From: Acidobacteriota bacterium
GTDB lineage: Bacteria; Acidobacteriota; Terriglobia; Bryobacterales; Bryobacteraceae
DNA: 64,000 nt
Direction: 5' to 3'
Assembly (NCBI GenBank): GCA_025352795.1
Contig: JANXSF010000007.1
Coordinates: 88,349-152,348 of the forward strand
Part shown: one piece after another, positions 43,647-53,246 of the stretch
How the letters are laid out: each line of letters starts with the position of its first letter
How positions within the stretch are numbered: position 1 is the first letter of the stretch
Translations under genes and position numbers: made by a program
Notes under the pieces: generated by a model
Told to the model about the DNA's origin: nothing
The model's database searches: none
Seen by the model: the letters and a program-made list of their open reading frames with translations, nothing else

Positions 43647-44974
43647 ACAGAAGAGATTTATTCGCACTGGGTGCTGGCACTCTAGCGGCCAGGGAACTGG
43701 TTGCGCAAGAGCAGGTGGCCCGTGCAACGCGTGCGACACCTTCTCCCAAGATTAAAGACGTGCAGGTGATTTCAACTGCACCGGCAGGCTTGCGCTTGCC
43801 TATCGTGAAAGTGATTACTGATCAGGATGGCCTCTACGGATACGGTTGCGCAACGTTTACGCAGCGTGCCGATTTGGTTGTGCCTGCGGTTGAAAAATAC
43901 TTAAAGCCTTTCTTAATCGGTAAGCCTGCGGATCGTATTGACGATATTTGGCAGTCCTGCTACAACTCTTCTTACTGGCGCAATGGTCCGGTGTTGAACA
44001 ACGCAATCAGCGGTGTGGATCAGGCTTTGTGGGATATCAAAGGTCGCCAGGCGAACATGCCTGTGTATCAATTATTGGGCGGTAAAATGCGTGAGGCAGC
44101 GGATTGCTACGGTCATGCCTCGGGTGAGGAGATTCCGCAGATCATTGACAGTGTCCGCAAGTACATGGCACAAGGCTTTCGTCATGTGCGTGTGCAGATC
44201 GGCGTGCCAGGGCAAGCAGGGTACGGGGCGGGTCGCAACGATGTGAAGGTGATGTCTTTGCACAATGGCCCGGTGTTTGAACCTCGTGATTATATGCGAC
44301 GGGCGTTGAAATTGTTTGAAGCGTGCCGCAAGGAACTGGGCGATGAAATAGAGTTGCTGCACGACGTTCATGAGCGGGTGAGCCCAACGCAAGCCGTGCA
44401 GTTCGCCAAAGACGTGGAACAGTTCAAGCTGTTTTTCTTCGAAGATCCGCTATCGCCGGAAGATATTCAGTGGTTCCGGTTGATGCGCAATCAGTGCACA
44501 ACTCCCATTGCTATGGGCGAGTTGTTTAACAGCCCGCATGAATGGTCACCGCTGATTACGGAACGTTTGATTGATTATATTCGCGTGCATGTTTCCCAAG
44601 CGGGTGGTTTGACGCCTTCGCGCAAGATCGCAATTCTTGGTGAAATCCATGGAGTGAAGACGGCTTGGCACGGGCCTGGCGACGTTAGCCCCATCGGCCA
44701 TGCCGCCAATGTAGCGCTTGATTTGGTGAGCTATAACTTTGGGATCCAGGAATATTCGCCGTTCAACGAACGAGTGCAGGAAGTGTTTTCAGGCTGCCCG
44801 GAAATGAAGAATGGATTCTTGTACGCCAATGAAAAGCCCGGTTGGGGCATTGAAGTGGATGAAAAGGCTGCTAAGAAATATCCGTTCGGTTATGGAGAAC
44901 GTGGTGAGCGGAAGGATCTCAACGGTGGTTGGGGTGAAATTCGTCGTCGCGATGGCACGGTGATTAAGCAGTAA
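43643..44974 (+). CDS. Mannonate dehydratase-like enolase superfamily protein, Tat signal
   Basis: Enolase/mandelate racemase superfamily member close to D-mannonate dehydratase (ManD), which converts D-mannonate to 2-keto-3-deoxygluconate. Metal ligands are visible: Asp in LLHDVHER, Glu in FFFEDPLS, Glu in AMGELF. The ManD-type region SSYWRNGPVLNNAISGVDQ and the barrel HGPGDVSP are present. An N-terminal twin-arginine-like signal (NRRDLFALGAGTLAA) is unusual for a sugar-acid dehydratase and suggests export. ATG at 43643 follows GGAGGG and overlaps the ccmD-like stop; a longer frame to 43541 lies within that gene. Confidence 0.87.
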   Translation: MNRRDLFALGAGTLAARELVAQEQVARATRATPSPKIKDVQVISTAPAGLRLPIVKVITDQDGLYGYGCATFTQRADLVVPAVEKYLKPFLIGKPADRIDDIWQSCYNSSYWRNGPVLNNAISGVDQALWDIKGRQANMPVYQLLGGKMREAADCYGHASGEEIPQIIDSVRKYMAQGFRHVRVQIGVPGQAGYGAGRNDVKVMSLHNGPVFEPRDYMRRALKLFEACRKELGDEIELLHDVHERVSPTQAVQFAKDVEQFKLFFFEDPLSPEDIQWFRLMRNQCTTPIAMGELFNSPHEWSPLITERLIDYIRVHVSQAGGLTPSRKIAILGEIHGVKTAWHGPGDVSPIGHAANVALDLVSYNFGIQEYSPFNERVQEVFSGCPEMKNGFLYANEKPGWGIEVDEKAAKKYPFGYGERGERKDLNGGWGEIRRRDGTVIKQ

Positions 44975-46091
44975 GTTCTGCCAGCATCCGGCGCGTTCCT
45001 TCTGCGAACGTGCCGGGTTCGGTAAGTAGGCTGAGCACCAGATAACGGTCCTGGTCGAAGTCGTAAAAATATCCGGGTTGAGTTAGCACGCCATGTTTAG
45101 TGAGCAGGTGCAGCGCCGACTCTTCTCCACTCAGTTTCTGCGGCACTTCGATTGTTGCGTACCAACCCCCTTCCACTCTAAGAGGTTTTGCATTGGCTTC
45201 CAAACAAGCCAAATTCATTGTGCACCGTTGCCTGATCTGGTCTTGAATATTTTCTTGAAGCGCAAGCAGTGTGGGCAGAGCATACTGCACCGGGGTTCCA
45301 ACGCTGAGGTAGGTATCGGCAATCAACTCCAGTTTGGATAATGCTTCCTCATGGTGTGGACCGCTGGCGATCATCCACCCTAGCTTCATTTGCGGCAGAC
45401 CGATTAACTTCGAAAGTCCATTCAGGCAGAAGGTTAGTGCGTCCGAATTACCTACCAATGTTGCGATGCGTGTCGAATCTTCACACAAGCTGTAGCCGGA
45501 AAATACTTCGTCGGAGATGATTGCTAAGTCGTGCTTGCTGCAAAGTACATTTAGTTGATGCAGTTCATTGCGCTTCAAATAAGACCCGGTGGGGTTGTTC
45601 GGATTCACTAGAACAAGGGCACGAGTGCGCGGCGTAATGGCACGTTCTAAATCTTCAAAATCAAGCCACCAGCCTTCGTGGTATCGCAGCGGGTACTGTT
45701 TCACAACTACCGATTCCAGAGCTGCCAAATAATCCAGCAGCGGGTAGGAAGGGCGGGGAACCAACACTTCGTCACCGGGGTCGCACAGCAGTTTAAACAA
45801 CCAGGCATAGGCTTCGCTGGTGGATGCGGTGAGCATAATTTGGTCTACACGGCTCTCAACATGCCTGGCAACGCACTGCCGGGCGAACAGTAGACCACGC
45901 GGATCGGGATCGTAATGCAGGGCTCTTGCATCATTGAAAGCGTGTAGCAAGTTAGCTGGATAAAGAATGCCTGCCTGGGTTGGATTCGATTGGGTCAGGT
46001 CCAGAACTTGCTTTCCTGCGGTTCGACAAGCATCGAGTGCCGCCATCAATTTGTTTTGACCAGTCCCCCAGACCAGACGGGATGAGAACAT
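44964..46091 (-). CDS. Class I/II aminotransferase (PLP-dependent)
   Basis: Cytosolic fold-type I aminotransferase. PLP-binding features: VLVNPNNPTGSY, the Asp-containing ISDEVFSGYS, and the Schiff-base Lys in NGLSKLIGLPQMKLGW. At 375 residues it has normal length. N-terminal LTQSNPTQAGI is typical of the group that includes alanine/aspartate aminotransferases; specificity is unproven. The ATG at 46091 is 6-18 bases from the divergent cyanophycinase-like gene start. The 3' end overlaps the ManD-like gene by 11 bases. Confidence 0.87.
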   Translation of the reverse strand: MFSSRLVWGTGQNKLMAALDACRTAGKQVLDLTQSNPTQAGILYPANLLHAFNDARALHYDPDPRGLLFARQCVARHVESRVDQIMLTASTSEAYAWLFKLLCDPGDEVLVPRPSYPLLDYLAALESVVVKQYPLRYHEGWWLDFEDLERAITPRTRALVLVNPNNPTGSYLKRNELHQLNVLCSKHDLAIISDEVFSGYSLCEDSTRIATLVGNSDALTFCLNGLSKLIGLPQMKLGWMIASGPHHEEALSKLELIADTYLSVGTPVQYALPTLLALQENIQDQIRQRCTMNLACLEANAKPLRVEGGWYATIEVPQKLSGEESALHLLTKHGVLTQPGYFYDFDQDRYLVLSLLTEPGTFAEGTRRMLAELTA

Positions 46092-46097
46092 GTTGCT

Positions 46098-46946
46098 ATG
46101 ATCGCATCTATGGCTCCAAATATCGCTCCAGTTCTATTTCTATTGGTATTGGCAACTTCTACCTTCGCCCAAACCAATGCCCAGGTTTATGCACCGGCGT
46201 CGGGTCCAGCAAAAGGTTCGTTGGTTGTGATTGGAGGAGGTTCGGTGGGGAAGGCGATTTTTGATCGCTTCGCGGACTTGGCTGGAGGGTACGATGCCCC
46301 CATCATCTTCATCCCAACCGCTGGTGATCCGGATAGCTACGACGAACATACGGTGGAAGTAAGTGTTTTGAAAAAAGCTGGCTTTAGCAACATCACGCTG
46401 CTGCATACACGGGATCACAAACTGGCCGATACCGAACAATTCGCTGCGCCGATTAAGAAGACTCGGGGTGTTTGGATTGGTGGAGGTCGGCAATGGCGAC
46501 TGGTGGATTCTTACCTCAACACGCGCACGCATCGCGAACTGGAAGCGCTGCTGGATCGTGGTGGAGTGATTGCGGGATCGTCGGCGGGTGCCAGTATTCA
46601 GGCTTCCTATATGGTTCGCGGGGCCAGGGAAGGGAACACCGTGATGATGGCCAAAGGCTATGAAGAAGGGTTCGGATTTCTGCGTCCAGTGGCGGTGGAT
46701 CAACATCTTCTGACACGGAAACGGGTGAACGATTTGGTGAGCGTGATTGCCGCGCATCCTGAACTGTTAGGCATTGGCATTGATGAAGCAACTGCCATTG
46801 AAGTTCATGGTGCAATGTTTCAAGTGGTGGGTGAAAGTAAGGTAGCCATTTACGATATCAACACCCCTGGGGCCGATGGCAAGCCCTACTACTTTCTTTC
46901 GGCTGGAGAAAAGTTCGATTTGAAAACTCGCCGCAAGTTGAACTGA
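46098..46946 (+). CDS. Exported cyanophycinase-like serine peptidase (S51)
   Basis: S51-family peptidase related to cyanophycinase, which releases beta-Asp-Arg dipeptides from cyanophycin; other members cut isoaspartyl dipeptides. The nucleophile Ser is in AGSSAGAS, with VVIGGGSVGKAIFDRF at the N-terminus, VWIGGGRQWRL, and GIGIDEATAIEV. A signal peptide ending TFAQ suggests periplasmic action, probably on imported or external peptides. ATG at 46110 fits a typical signal peptide as well as 46098. Divergent from the aminotransferase. Confidence 0.85.
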   Translation: MIASMAPNIAPVLFLLVLATSTFAQTNAQVYAPASGPAKGSLVVIGGGSVGKAIFDRFADLAGGYDAPIIFIPTAGDPDSYDEHTVEVSVLKKAGFSNITLLHTRDHKLADTEQFAAPIKKTRGVWIGGGRQWRLVDSYLNTRTHRELEALLDRGGVIAGSSAGASIQASYMVRGAREGNTVMMAKGYEEGFGFLRPVAVDQHLLTRKRVNDLVSVIAAHPELLGIGIDEATAIEVHGAMFQVVGESKVAIYDINTPGADGKPYYFLSAGEKFDLKTRRKLN

Positions 46947-46947
46947 C

Positions 46948-48045
46948 TTACTGCAATTTAGTAAGTGGATCGCCAATGACAATGGTCATCCAACTAAGCC
47001 CAGGGATGCCTGAATAGTAACTATCTGCTAAGTTGCGCCCATTAAAATAAGAAACTAAAACGAATTGCGGCCAGGGGCAAAGTTTAAGATACGGTTCATC
47101 TACATTGCCATTGATTCCAGTTGCGCCTTCGTGAATGTAATCGGCAGACATGGTTTGCGGAGAGCCAAAGAACCAGGGGATTTTGCCTTTTTGGTCCCAC
47201 CAGGAAATGTTCCAATTGTCTGGGGGCCTGGTGAAAGTCCGCGCGTTAGTGGAAACATATTCCGTGGCGATGGCCCCTGGTAACCATTCAAAATTCAGCC
47301 AGCGTTGCTTGCGATTGCGATCATTGGATCCCCAGGCAGCGTAGCCGATCACTTGCTTTTGATTGTAGAGAACATTGGGTGTTTCGTCGAAGATCACACG
47401 ATCTTTCGGCAGCAGCAGAGCAGCATCGCGCAGCCAGTTATTCCCTTCACGATCTTCGGGGTCGGGCATGTCAATCACGAACTTGCCAACGTTGCGGGCT
47501 TTCAACCCGCGATCAATCATAGCCTTCACTTCGGCAACATTGTATGCGGCTAGCCGCGTCACCATATAAATTGGAAATCGTGGATGAGTGAACGGGGCAT
47601 CCCTTTGGCGAAAAAAGGGATTGTTAATGGGCCCATTTAAGGCGTGGGGTGCAGCGCCTTTTAGTTCTGGATAGAGCATGGTCAATTCAGAATCGACACT
47701 GGCACCGTCGGAGGTTATGCCTGTGGTTGTGCTTTGGATTTTTAACGGAATGCCCAAGGTAGTGACAAGGTACAAAGCTTGTTCGATGAGCTTGCGTTGT
47801 TGAAGGCAGGTCTTCATGGGCTCGGCGATTTCTTTTCGGAATTTTGCGCGGTCAATCAATTCATCGGAAGTGGTGTTGATGCGGCAGATATTGGTGGGCG
47901 GAATTTTGCGCGCTTGAATGTAATACTCAGCGATTTGGCGAGAGTCAGCGGAAGTGCTGTTGACGATTACCACGACATTGGCAGGTCCTTGGGCGTAGAG
48001 GCGGGTCCATGCGAAGCAGAGCAGTGCGATTCTAAAGTTTTGCAT
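46948..48045 (-). CDS. Exported TIGR03790-like protein
   Basis: 365-residue secreted protein resembling the TIGR03790 conserved hypothetical family, of unknown function. Signal peptide about residues 1-18. Family-like segments: NVVVIVNSTSADSRQIAEYY, ARKIPPTNICRINT, LVTTLGIPLKIQS, ASVDSELTMLY, and the C-terminal GINGNVDEPYL and YSGIPGLSWMTIVIGDPL. It is the last gene of the six-gene operon starting at 55740, 9 bases after the ABC permease, and may process or present the exported product. Confidence 0.78.
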   Translation of the reverse strand: MQNFRIALLCFAWTRLYAQGPANVVVIVNSTSADSRQIAEYYIQARKIPPTNICRINTTSDELIDRAKFRKEIAEPMKTCLQQRKLIEQALYLVTTLGIPLKIQSTTTGITSDGASVDSELTMLYPELKGAAPHALNGPINNPFFRQRDAPFTHPRFPIYMVTRLAAYNVAEVKAMIDRGLKARNVGKFVIDMPDPEDREGNNWLRDAALLLPKDRVIFDETPNVLYNQKQVIGYAAWGSNDRNRKQRWLNFEWLPGAIATEYVSTNARTFTRPPDNWNISWWDQKGKIPWFFGSPQTMSADYIHEGATGINGNVDEPYLKLCPWPQFVLVSYFNGRNLADSYYSGIPGLSWMTIVIGDPLTKLQ

Positions 48046-48054
48046 ACGTATAAG

Positions 48055-51000
48055 TTATTCACTTCGTAATGCAGCCAACAATGGCGAACGAATGGCCGCA
48101 CGCATGGCTAACAGTGCGCTGCTCAGTCCGACAAACAAAACCAGACCCAGCAGCTTCACCATTGACAAAATGGATGCTCCGTTGCCCTTGATTACAGGTG
48201 CCACGGCGAGCATAGCTGCGGCCAACCCTATACCCAGCCCCATTAAAAGTAACAAACCATTTTCAGCAAAGACCACCCAACCCAATTGTAGCGGTGCGAA
48301 TCCTACGGCTTTAAGCAATGCCAATTCGCGACGACGTTCCAGCACATTTCGCAGAAGCACAGCGGATAAGCCGATGGTGCCTAGCAGTAATCCCAACATG
48401 CCCAGCATTTGAAATGTGGAAAGGTAGGCATTCTCCACAGCGTGGAAGCGGGCTAACTTATCTTCCGTAGGCGACGCATCAAACCCCGAGTCAGCCAGCG
48501 ATTCTTCCAATGCCGCAGTGATCTTTGGCGCTTGATCTTCAGGGCCATTGAGCAGGAAGAATCGGAACCCTTCGGATTCGGGAAACGCTTTCAAGAATGG
48601 CTTTTCGGCGATTACTAATTCACCTTGAAAAATACTATCGGACAGTGCGGCTACCAAGCGGAGCTTAGTTCCGTTGACGGTGATTTCATCGCCCAACTTT
48701 TTATGCAGCACATATTCCATGGAGTTGAAATCGATGGCCGCTGGAATGGCGCCGTTCACTGGATCGGCTGTCAACAGAAGCCAGGGATTGATTTTTTGTT
48801 CCTCATTTTGAGCCAACGATTCGCCGAAGCTGAAGCGCCCGGCGCGCAGGAACGGCTCTGGAGCTCCTAGCACTTTGGGATTGCCAGGACGGTAAAGGTT
48901 CAGGCAACTGGCTTCTTCGCCAGGTTTCAAGCGGAAGCTGGTGATGTGCCATTGAGAGAAAATTGCCGGGGGCAGATTCAATTCCGCACGAGCGTCAGGC
49001 AGATCCAGGTTGTGATAAATGGGAGTCTGCGATTCGGCCAGCAGAGCATAGCCACCATTGCCTGATGTAGTGTCTAACTTCTGAGAGTGGGGCGAGTGAC
49101 GGAAGGAATCGACAGAAATCAGCAGGAAGGTGGCGGAGGAAATCAAGGCAACGGACAGCACGCTACGCACTGGACGTTCCGATGCATTACGCATCCCTAA
49201 GCGCACCAGCGCGAGGATGCCGGAACCTTTGACCGCTGCCTGTTTAGCGGACCCAAGCCACAGACGGAAGCAAATCAGTAATGAGATGAGGCTGCAAACG
49301 CCTCCACCAAAAAATCCCGCACTGTTCGGGATGCGACCGGCAGCGGAGGCTCCAAGTAGGGCCAGGGCAATTGCTCCGAAGGCAGCTGCCAAGGTGATGA
49401 GCAATGCCGGACGCGTAGGCACCGCAGAATCCACACGACCGCTGAGTAGCCCTTTGGGTGTGGCTGCTGGAATTTTGCGCAGGGAAAGCAGCAGTGCAAT
49501 CAGACCGGCAATCAAGCCGCCGATTGCGCCTCCAGCAAGGGCTTCCGGGGTGATGTGCAATGCTAAGGCTTTGGTGCCAACCGCGCCTGTCCACCAGGTT
49601 CGCAGGCCAAATAATATGAACCAGGCGAAGCCAATGGCGAAGAGTGAACCTAACCCTGCCCCGATGAGTGACAAGATAAAACCTTCGCCTAAAAATAACC
49701 AACGGACTTTCGCCATAGAGAAGCCGATGCTACGGAGCAAGCCGATTTCCTTTAGCCGTTGGTCGACTCCTAACTTGAAGAAAAGCCCTGCCAGTATGAG
49801 CGCGGCGTACATCAGGAAGGAACTGAAGTAGGTAAAGTATTCGCCAAAATCGGTGGATCCTGTAGATGCAGCCAGCGTTTCTTTGCGGATATTCGATATT
49901 GTAATTCCAGCAGTTACAGGGTCAATGGCGCGGCGCAATGCTGCTTCAAACCTGGCATCTTGCGGATAGATTCGTATCCCGGAAACTTGGCCGTGTCGCG
50001 ACCCCCACCATTGCTGGCCCGCAGCCAAAGGTACAAACATTTTTGGAGTAGTCTTGTACTTGTGCCAGAAGTCTTCGTCAACTGAGCGCACCTTATTTAG
50101 ATCCATAGGGAAGGGTGGATTCCACTGGCTGAGATCGTCAGAATCGCTGATTCCAGGGTAATCTGGAGCCATGCCGCGATCTGCGGGGCCGCCATTGAGC
50201 GGCACAATTCCGGCAACTTCAGCCTGATGCCTCTCTGTCCCCAAGCGACCTTCCTGTTTCCAGACGAAAGATTCCAGGTTGATAATGTCCCCAAGCTTAG
50301 CGCCCAAATCACGCGCCGCCCAATCGGTTAAAACAATAGGAGTGTTTTTCGTTTTTGCCGCAGTAAAGGCTGGCAGGTCCATTGCGGTGATCAATGAGTA
50401 GGGAAACTGCCTGGTGCCTTTGGCTGTGAAATTTACTAGATAGGTAAGAATAGGTTGGGCGCGCAGACCCAACTTCTTCGCTTCGGCCAAAGCGATTTTC
50501 ACTTGCTCATCCGTAAGCAAGCCTGCGCCGTTTTCAAGCTGAACGCACTGGCAGTTGTCGATTGGTCGAAGCCGCAATCCGACGTCCTCTAATGCAAACT
50601 GATTGCGCAGGGTAGCTTCGACATTGACTGTTTCAGCCAACAAAATAGCATTGATTTTGCTGGCGACATCCAACTCCTGTTGCAATCGTGATAAGGGAAC
50701 GTATGCGGCTAAAATGGCTCCCTGTCGTGGTTCCAGTGAAAACTCCGGGGCAATACCTTTGAACGTGAAGCGCATGGAACGTGAGGCGTCCTCACGACGA
50801 CCGTGCAACGTTTCTTGCGGAATCTCTGAAGGCTTTTCTACGCGTAGCAGAACGGAATCGCCGTCTGCTGCGGACAACTCTGTGGCGAGTGCGTCACTTA
50901 ATAACACCTGACGCGCTGATGGTGCTTCCCCGGCCCAACCTTGAAATTTCCAGAACCGATCATCCACACCGAATACGAAGACCTTTGCAGCGCGTCTGCC

Positions 51001-51270
51001 GGAAGTTTGGTGCTGGGCGATGGCTTCCATCTGAATCATGGGAACGCCCTTCAATTCCCCCGCCAATGCTTCGCGAAACGGTTGACGTCCACTTACCGTA
51101 ACCCCAGTATTTCCCAATCTTCCAACAGCCAGTTGCAACAGACTGCGACGGACGGATTCACCCGTCATCAACGCTCCGGCAAGCACCCCGGTAGCGACGG
51201 CCAACCCTAAGACTACGGCCAGATTCGTCCGCCAATAAAATTTCAAATTGCGGAAGATGAGTTCTATCAT
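48055..51270 (-). CDS. ABC transporter permease with two FtsX-like domains
   Basis: 1071-residue inner-membrane protein with a large extracytoplasmic region. An N-terminal helix (TNLAVVLGLAVATGVLAGAL) is followed by about 430 residues outside the membrane, then an FtsX core (KEIGLLRSIGFSMAKVRWLF), several further helices, a second outside domain, and a C-terminal FtsX core (RRELALLKAVGFAPLQLGWV). Permeases of this mechanotransmission type (MacB, LolCE) extract or push lipoproteins, toxins or lipids. The start ATG overlaps the ATPase stop (ATGA). The substrate may be the product of the upstream ligase, reductase and glycosyltransferase. Confidence 0.88.
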   Translation of the reverse strand: MIELIFRNLKFYWRTNLAVVLGLAVATGVLAGALMTGESVRRSLLQLAVGRLGNTGVTVSGRQPFREALAGELKGVPMIQMEAIAQHQTSGRRAAKVFVFGVDDRFWKFQGWAGEAPSARQVLLSDALATELSAADGDSVLLRVEKPSEIPQETLHGRREDASRSMRFTFKGIAPEFSLEPRQGAILAAYVPLSRLQQELDVASKINAILLAETVNVEATLRNQFALEDVGLRLRPIDNCQCVQLENGAGLLTDEQVKIALAEAKKLGLRAQPILTYLVNFTAKGTRQFPYSLITAMDLPAFTAAKTKNTPIVLTDWAARDLGAKLGDIINLESFVWKQEGRLGTERHQAEVAGIVPLNGGPADRGMAPDYPGISDSDDLSQWNPPFPMDLNKVRSVDEDFWHKYKTTPKMFVPLAAGQQWWGSRHGQVSGIRIYPQDARFEAALRRAIDPVTAGITISNIRKETLAASTGSTDFGEYFTYFSSFLMYAALILAGLFFKLGVDQRLKEIGLLRSIGFSMAKVRWLFLGEGFILSLIGAGLGSLFAIGFAWFILFGLRTWWTGAVGTKALALHITPEALAGGAIGGLIAGLIALLLSLRKIPAATPKGLLSGRVDSAVPTRPALLITLAAAFGAIALALLGASAAGRIPNSAGFFGGGVCSLISLLICFRLWLGSAKQAAVKGSGILALVRLGMRNASERPVRSVLSVALISSATFLLISVDSFRHSPHSQKLDTTSGNGGYALLAESQTPIYHNLDLPDARAELNLPPAIFSQWHITSFRLKPGEEASCLNLYRPGNPKVLGAPEPFLRAGRFSFGESLAQNEEQKINPWLLLTADPVNGAIPAAIDFNSMEYVLHKKLGDEITVNGTKLRLVAALSDSIFQGELVIAEKPFLKAFPESEGFRFFLLNGPEDQAPKITAALEESLADSGFDASPTEDKLARFHAVENAYLSTFQMLGMLGLLLGTIGLSAVLLRNVLERRRELALLKAVGFAPLQLGWVVFAENGLLLLMGLGIGLAAAMLAVAPVIKGNGASILSMVKLLGLVLFVGLSSALLAMRAAIRSPLLAALRSE

Positions 51271-51932
51271 GACCTTGCCAAAATTCCATTGTGCATGCGG
51301 AACCCAATGGGGAAGCGCGCTCCAAGATCAGCAGAATGGGTGACGGTTAAAAGAATGGTTCGGTTTTCGTTGTGAAGTTCAAACAACAAGTTGGCGATGG
51401 ATGATGCGGTGGCCTCATCCAGATTGCCTGTTGGTTCGTCCGCCAGCAACAATATCGGGTTGCGTATCAAGGCACGAGCAATGGCCACGCGCTGCTTTTC
51501 ACCACCGGAAAGTTCGCCTGGTTTATGATTTGCGCGGGATGCCAATCCTACGCGGTCAATCAAAAACTTGGCTCGATCTTTTACGCCTGAATCTGATTTG
51601 GCAATCAGCGTCGGTGCCAGAATATTTTCCAAGACGCTGCACTGCGGCAGCAGGCAATGGTCTTGAAACACGAAGCCAATACGATCATTGCGGTACAGTG
51701 CTTGTGCTGCTTCCCCGAGTGCAAAGGGATTCTGTCCGTCTAACGTAACAGTTCCCGAAGTGGGCACGTCGAGAGCTCCCAGAATGTGCAGGAGCGTGCT
51801 CTTGCCGCATCCAGATGGTCCCATGATGGCGGCGGAGTCTCCACGATGCAATTCAAAAGATACTCCATCCAGCACCCGCACCGAACCTGCACCGGAAGAA
51901 TATTCTTTAGACAACGATGACACTACCAACAT
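51267..51932 (-). CDS. ABC transporter ATP-binding protein, MacB/LolD type
   Basis: ATPase partner of the double-FtsX permease. It has Walker A (GPSGCGKST), the signature [13 protein letters not shown], Walker B ([12 protein letters not shown]) and the switch His (TVTHSADL). At 221 residues it is typical of the LolD/MacB-N group. Its stop overlaps the permease start by 4 bases, and it begins 21 bases after the glycosyltransferase stop, within one operon. Confidence 0.92.
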   Translation of the reverse strand: MLVVSSLSKEYSSGAGSVRVLDGVSFELHRGDSAAIMGPSGCGKSTLLHILGALDVPTSGTVTLDGQNPFALGEAAQALYRNDRIGFVFQDHCLLPQCSVLENILAPTLIAKSDSGVKDRAKFLIDRVGLASRANHKPGELSGGEKQRVAIARALIRNPILLLADEPTGNLDEATASSIANLLFELHNENRTILLTVTHSADLGARFPIGFRMHNGILARS

Positions 51933-51953
51933 GTACGCACACCCTTCAATTCT

Positions 51954-53246
51954 CTATTCGGCAAGCGATTCAAATGCTGCCACCGTTTGCTGTGCCATGC
52001 GACGCGCAGTGAAATGCTGTCGAACTCCGGCTGCACCTGCCTGGGCCACTGCGCTTGCTGCTTCACGATCTTTCAGAAACTCTAGTATGCCACTCGCCAG
52101 CGCTTGTGGATTGCCTGGTTCCACTAACAAGCCTCCACCAGTTTTGGCGAGCAATTCAGGAAATGCTCCGTGCCTTGGTTGCACCACTGGAACACTTGAT
52201 GCCATTGCCTCTAACAGGAAAAGGCCTTTGGGTTCGTGGTAATCGGTAGGGACGCTGAAGACATCCAGCCCACGCAGGAACTCTGCTTTTTCGTTGCGAT
52301 CCAGTGCGCCTCGGAAATGAAAGTGATCGGCCAAGCCCCATGCTTGCATCTTGCTTTGAATGCCTGCCAAGTAGCCTTGATGCTCTGTTAGTAAGTAGCC
52401 AGCCACTTCCAGCGACGTTGGTGGGACGCCGGGCATGGTTCGCAACACACGATATGCTTCGCACAGATTGTGCAATCCTTTTTCAGGCGCGATGCGTGCA
52501 AAAAATCCGATCTTGTAAGGTGGCACTGATCGAAGCTGTTGCGCTGCGGCAAAGTCCTGGGCGTGAATCCCAATGGGAACAGTTGCAATGCGGTCAGGTT
52601 CGATTCCCAAGTAACTCGCCATGAAGCCAGCGTAATATTCGCTGACGGAAACAAACAAGTCCACATCAGGAAGATACTGTCGAAGCAGTGCCATGGCGCG
52701 AGATCGATAGGGTTCAATCAGGCCGTCCAGAAAAAGATCTTCACCTTGTAGAACGCAGACTATTTTTGATTGCGGGGCGACCTTGCGCATGGCTGGCGCC
52801 AGAGAGATCAACAGCGTGTAGGGGATGCTGATGACGTCGTAATGCGGCTCTGTGCTTAGCCATTCTGTGAGTTTAGAGAATTCCTTAGAAAGGGGGCCTG
52901 CAGCGCCTTCCAGCACGCCCACAGTCATTTCGCCGAGGAACTTTGGATCAACGGCAAGGGATTGTCGGGAAGCGGCTTTGAGGGCGAAGTCAGAATCGAA
53001 TAGCTTATCGAACAGTCTGGGAAGCTTGCGGAATAGTGGAATTGTTTGCTGCAGATAAACACTGATACCGCCGAAGAAAACTTTCCCACTGGACACATTC
53101 TGTTCGTCGGTGAGTGTTGGCGTATAAAAAGGCAACAAGACAACGTCGTGACCCAGAGCCATCAACTCTGTGGCCAAGGCGTTGTCTTTCAGACAACTGC
53201 CGCAGTACATGGCTGCGGCACCGGCCGTGATCTGCAGTATTCTCAT
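51954..53246 (-). CDS. GT4-family glycosyltransferase
   Basis: GT-B fold retaining glycosyltransferase, cytosolic or peripheral. The N-terminal acceptor domain begins MRILQITAGAAAMYCGSCL, and the donor domain contains GFFARIAPEKGLHNLCEAY and the Glu-rich HEPKGLFLLEAMASSVPVV (given as two parts, HEPKGLFLLEAM and SSVPVVQP). ATG at 53246 overlaps the upstream reductase stop (ATGA); the longer open frame to 53435 lies inside that gene and is rejected. It could glycosylate the product of the ligase/reductase pair. Confidence 0.88.
   Translation of the reverse strand: MRILQITAGAAAMYCGSCLKDNALATELMALGHDVVLLPFYTPTLTDEQNVSSGKVFFGGISVYLQQTIPLFRKLPRLFDKLFDSDFALKAASRQSLAVDPKFLGEMTVGVLEGAAGPLSKEFSKLTEWLSTEPHYDVISIPYTLLISLAPAMRKVAPQSKIVCVLQGEDLFLDGLIEPYRSRAMALLRQYLPDVDLFVSVSEYYAGFMASYLGIEPDRIATVPIGIHAQDFAAAQQLRSVPPYKIGFFARIAPEKGLHNLCEAYRVLRTMPGVPPTSLEVAGYLLTEHQGYLAGIQSKMQAWGLADHFHFRGALDRNEKAEFLRGLDVFSVPTDYHEPKGLFLLEAMASSVPVVQPRHGAFPELLAKTGGGLLVEPGNPQALASGILEFLKDREAASAVAQAGAAGVRQHFTARRMAQQTVAAFESLAE

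Noticed and set aside
49130..49831. 233-residue open frame on the plus strand
   Set aside because: Antisense to the ABC permease; low-complexity composition from the complement of membrane helices.
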